Positions 12,091-13,185 of a DNA stretch of 13,185 nt are shown in pieces. The position numbers and the translations under genes are program-made. The stretch spans positions 2,946 to 16,130 of the forward strand of contig WSMP01000022.1 of the NCBI GenBank assembly GCA_013316495.1, read 5' to 3'. The notes under the pieces were generated by a model, which made no database searches, was not told where the DNA came from, and saw nothing but the letters and a program-made list of their open reading frames with translations. Position 1 is the stretch's first letter. Every line of letters begins with the position of its first letter. The DNA is from Angelakisella sp. GTDB lineage: Bacteria > Bacillota > Clostridia > Oscillospirales > Ruminococcaceae.

Positions 12091-13185
12091 ATGACGGAAC
12101 TTGCACAGACCCCCACCGAAGAGCAGCTGAAGTACCTGCGGCTGCTGGCCCAAAGCTACCCCAACATCCAGGCCGCGTCCACCGAAATCATCAACCTCCG
12201 GGCCATCCTGAATCTGCCCAAGGGCACCGAGCACTTCATCAGCGATATCCACGGGGAATACGAATGCTTCACCCACATCCTCCGCAACGCCTCCGGCTCC
12301 ATCCGCCGCAAAATCGACGAGAGCTTTGGGGAGGAGCTTTCGTCGGAGCAGAAGGACCTTCTGGCCACCCTGGTCTATTACCCGGAGCGCAAGCTGGCGG
12401 AGCTGCGCCGGGCCCGCCAGATAACCCCTGGCTGGTACCGGGATATCCTTTACCAGCTGGTGACCGTCTGCCGGGCGGCCACCTCCAAGTACACCCGCTC
12501 CAAGGTGAGAAAAGCCCTCCCCCCGGACTTCCAGTATATCATCGATGAGCTGATGAACACCGATGAGCGCAACCCCAACCGCCAGGAATACTTCGAGCGT
12601 ATCCTGGATACCATCATCGAAATCGATCGGGCGGAAGCCTTTGTCACCGCCCTCTGCCAGCTGACCCAGCGGATGATTGTGGATAAGCTGCATATCATCG
12701 GGGATATCTTTGACCGGGGGGACGGGGCGGCCCAGATACTGGACGGCCTCTGCCGCCACCACAATGTGGATATCCAGTGGGGCAACCACGACGTGCTGTG
12801 GATGGGGGCCGCCGCCGGGCAGCTTTGCTGCATCGCCAACGTCATCCGCAACTGCGTGCGGTACAACAACCTGGATACCCTGGAGGAATCCTACGGCATC
12901 AACGTCCGGCCCCTGGCGGTCTTTGCCATGGAGCAGTACGGCACCGACCCCTGCACCGCCTTCCTGCCCCGGCACACCCAGGAGGACGGCTATGTCCCCA
13001 ACACCCACGACGATTTGCAGATTGCAAAAATCCACAAGGCCATCACCATCATCCAGCTGAAGCTGGAGGGGCAGACCATCCTGGCCCACCCGGAATACGA
13101 GATGGAAAGCCGCCTGCTGCTGGATAAGATTGATTTCCGCCGCCGGACGGTGAACCTGGAGGGAAAGGAATACCCCATGCGGGAC
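12091..13185 (+). CDS. fbp: Class III fructose-1,6-bisphosphatase (3' end outside window)
   Basis: The first 365 codons of a protein that is normally about 640-670 residues long. It hydrolyses fructose-1,6-bisphosphate to fructose-6-phosphate for gluconeogenesis. The calcineurin-like metal site is visible in order: FISDIHGEYE (Asp52, His54), HIIGDIFDRGDGA (201-213) and IQWGNHDVLWMG (228-239), with the long helical insertion between the first two that marks the class III family found in Bacillota. ATG 12091 is preceded by AGGAGG about 13 bases upstream, a slightly long spacing. It follows rmuC by 38 bases without a terminator, so it is probably co-transcribed. The frame is open to the window edge. 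Confidence 0.95.
   Translation, partial: MTELAQTPTEEQLKYLRLLAQSYPNIQAASTEIINLRAILNLPKGTEHFISDIHGEYECFTHILRNASGSIRRKIDESFGEELSSEQKDLLATLVYYPERKLAELRRARQITPGWYRDILYQLVTVCRAATSKYTRSKVRKALPPDFQYIIDELMNTDERNPNRQEYFERILDTIIEIDRAEAFVTALCQLTQRMIVDKLHIIGDIFDRGDGAAQILDGLCRHHNVDIQWGNHDVLWMGAAAGQLCCIANVIRNCVRYNNLDTLEESYGINVRPLAVFAMEQYGTDPCTAFLPRHTQEDGYVPNTHDDLQIAKIHKAITIIQLKLEGQTILAHPEYEMESRLLLDKIDFRRRTVNLEGKEYPMRD

Noticed and set aside
11755..13089. 444-codon minus-strand frame over rmuC and fbp
   Set aside because: Antisense shadow of two clear genes; composition is a GC-driven artefact. The same applies to long frames opposite queA (7259-8407), asd (9589-10704) and scfB (3329-4165).
1..13185. CRISPR arrays, transposases, tandem repeats
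   Set aside because: No regularly spaced direct repeats, no transposase or integrase-like coding region and no terminal inverted repeats were seen.

Overview
The window looks like part of a chromosome from a GC-rich, spore-forming Clostridia member, most likely a gut Oscillospiraceae/Ruminococcaceae relative. This rests on a SCIFF peptide with its radical-SAM maturase (a Clostridia hallmark), a SpoIIM-like membrane protein, a class III fructose-1,6-bisphosphatase of the Bacillota type, strong AGGAGG ribosome binding sites and high overall GC. The species cannot be read from the sequence.

Left edge (1-680, + strand): the last 34 codons of an unidentified protein lie 18 bases ahead of a SUKH-3 type immunity-like gene, the usual order of a polymorphic toxin and its immunity protein. 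The SUKH-3 gene ends tail-to-tail inside the last codons of the next, opposite-strand gene.

Minus-strand block (655-8377, transcribed right to left): queA, a short low-GC insertion (broken DUF4160 gene plus DUF2442 gene), tgt, yajC, a TIGR04086-type membrane protein, the 47-residue SCIFF precursor scfA, its radical-SAM maturase scfB, proC, a GNAT-like acetyltransferase and a spoIIM-like gene. queA and tgt make queuosine in tRNA, yajC serves the Sec translocase, and scfA/scfB make a ranthipeptide. Promoters can be read ahead of queA, the DUF4160/DUF2442 pair, yajC and scfA. A strong hairpin with a short T-rich tail between scfA and scfB would give more precursor than enzyme.

Divergent spacer and plus-strand block (8378-13185): near-consensus promoters face each other at 8511-8539 (+) and 8583-8611 (-), so their transcripts would overlap at the 5' ends. 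The queA leader is about 200 bases and holds two mutually exclusive hairpins, one followed by seven T's. On the plus strand a wrecked traX gene is followed by a nitroreductase-family gene, asd (aspartate-semialdehyde dehydrogenase), rmuC and the first 365 codons of class III fbp, spaced like an operon.

Main items of interest: the SCIFF locus with its internal hairpin, the DUF4160/DUF2442 module splitting queA from tgt with an amber codon in the first gene, the internally deleted traX, the queA leader, and the toxin-tail/SUKH-3 pair at the edge. I see no CRISPR array, insertion sequence, rRNA or intact tRNA gene. No gap without a gene or pseudogene exceeds about 240 bases.
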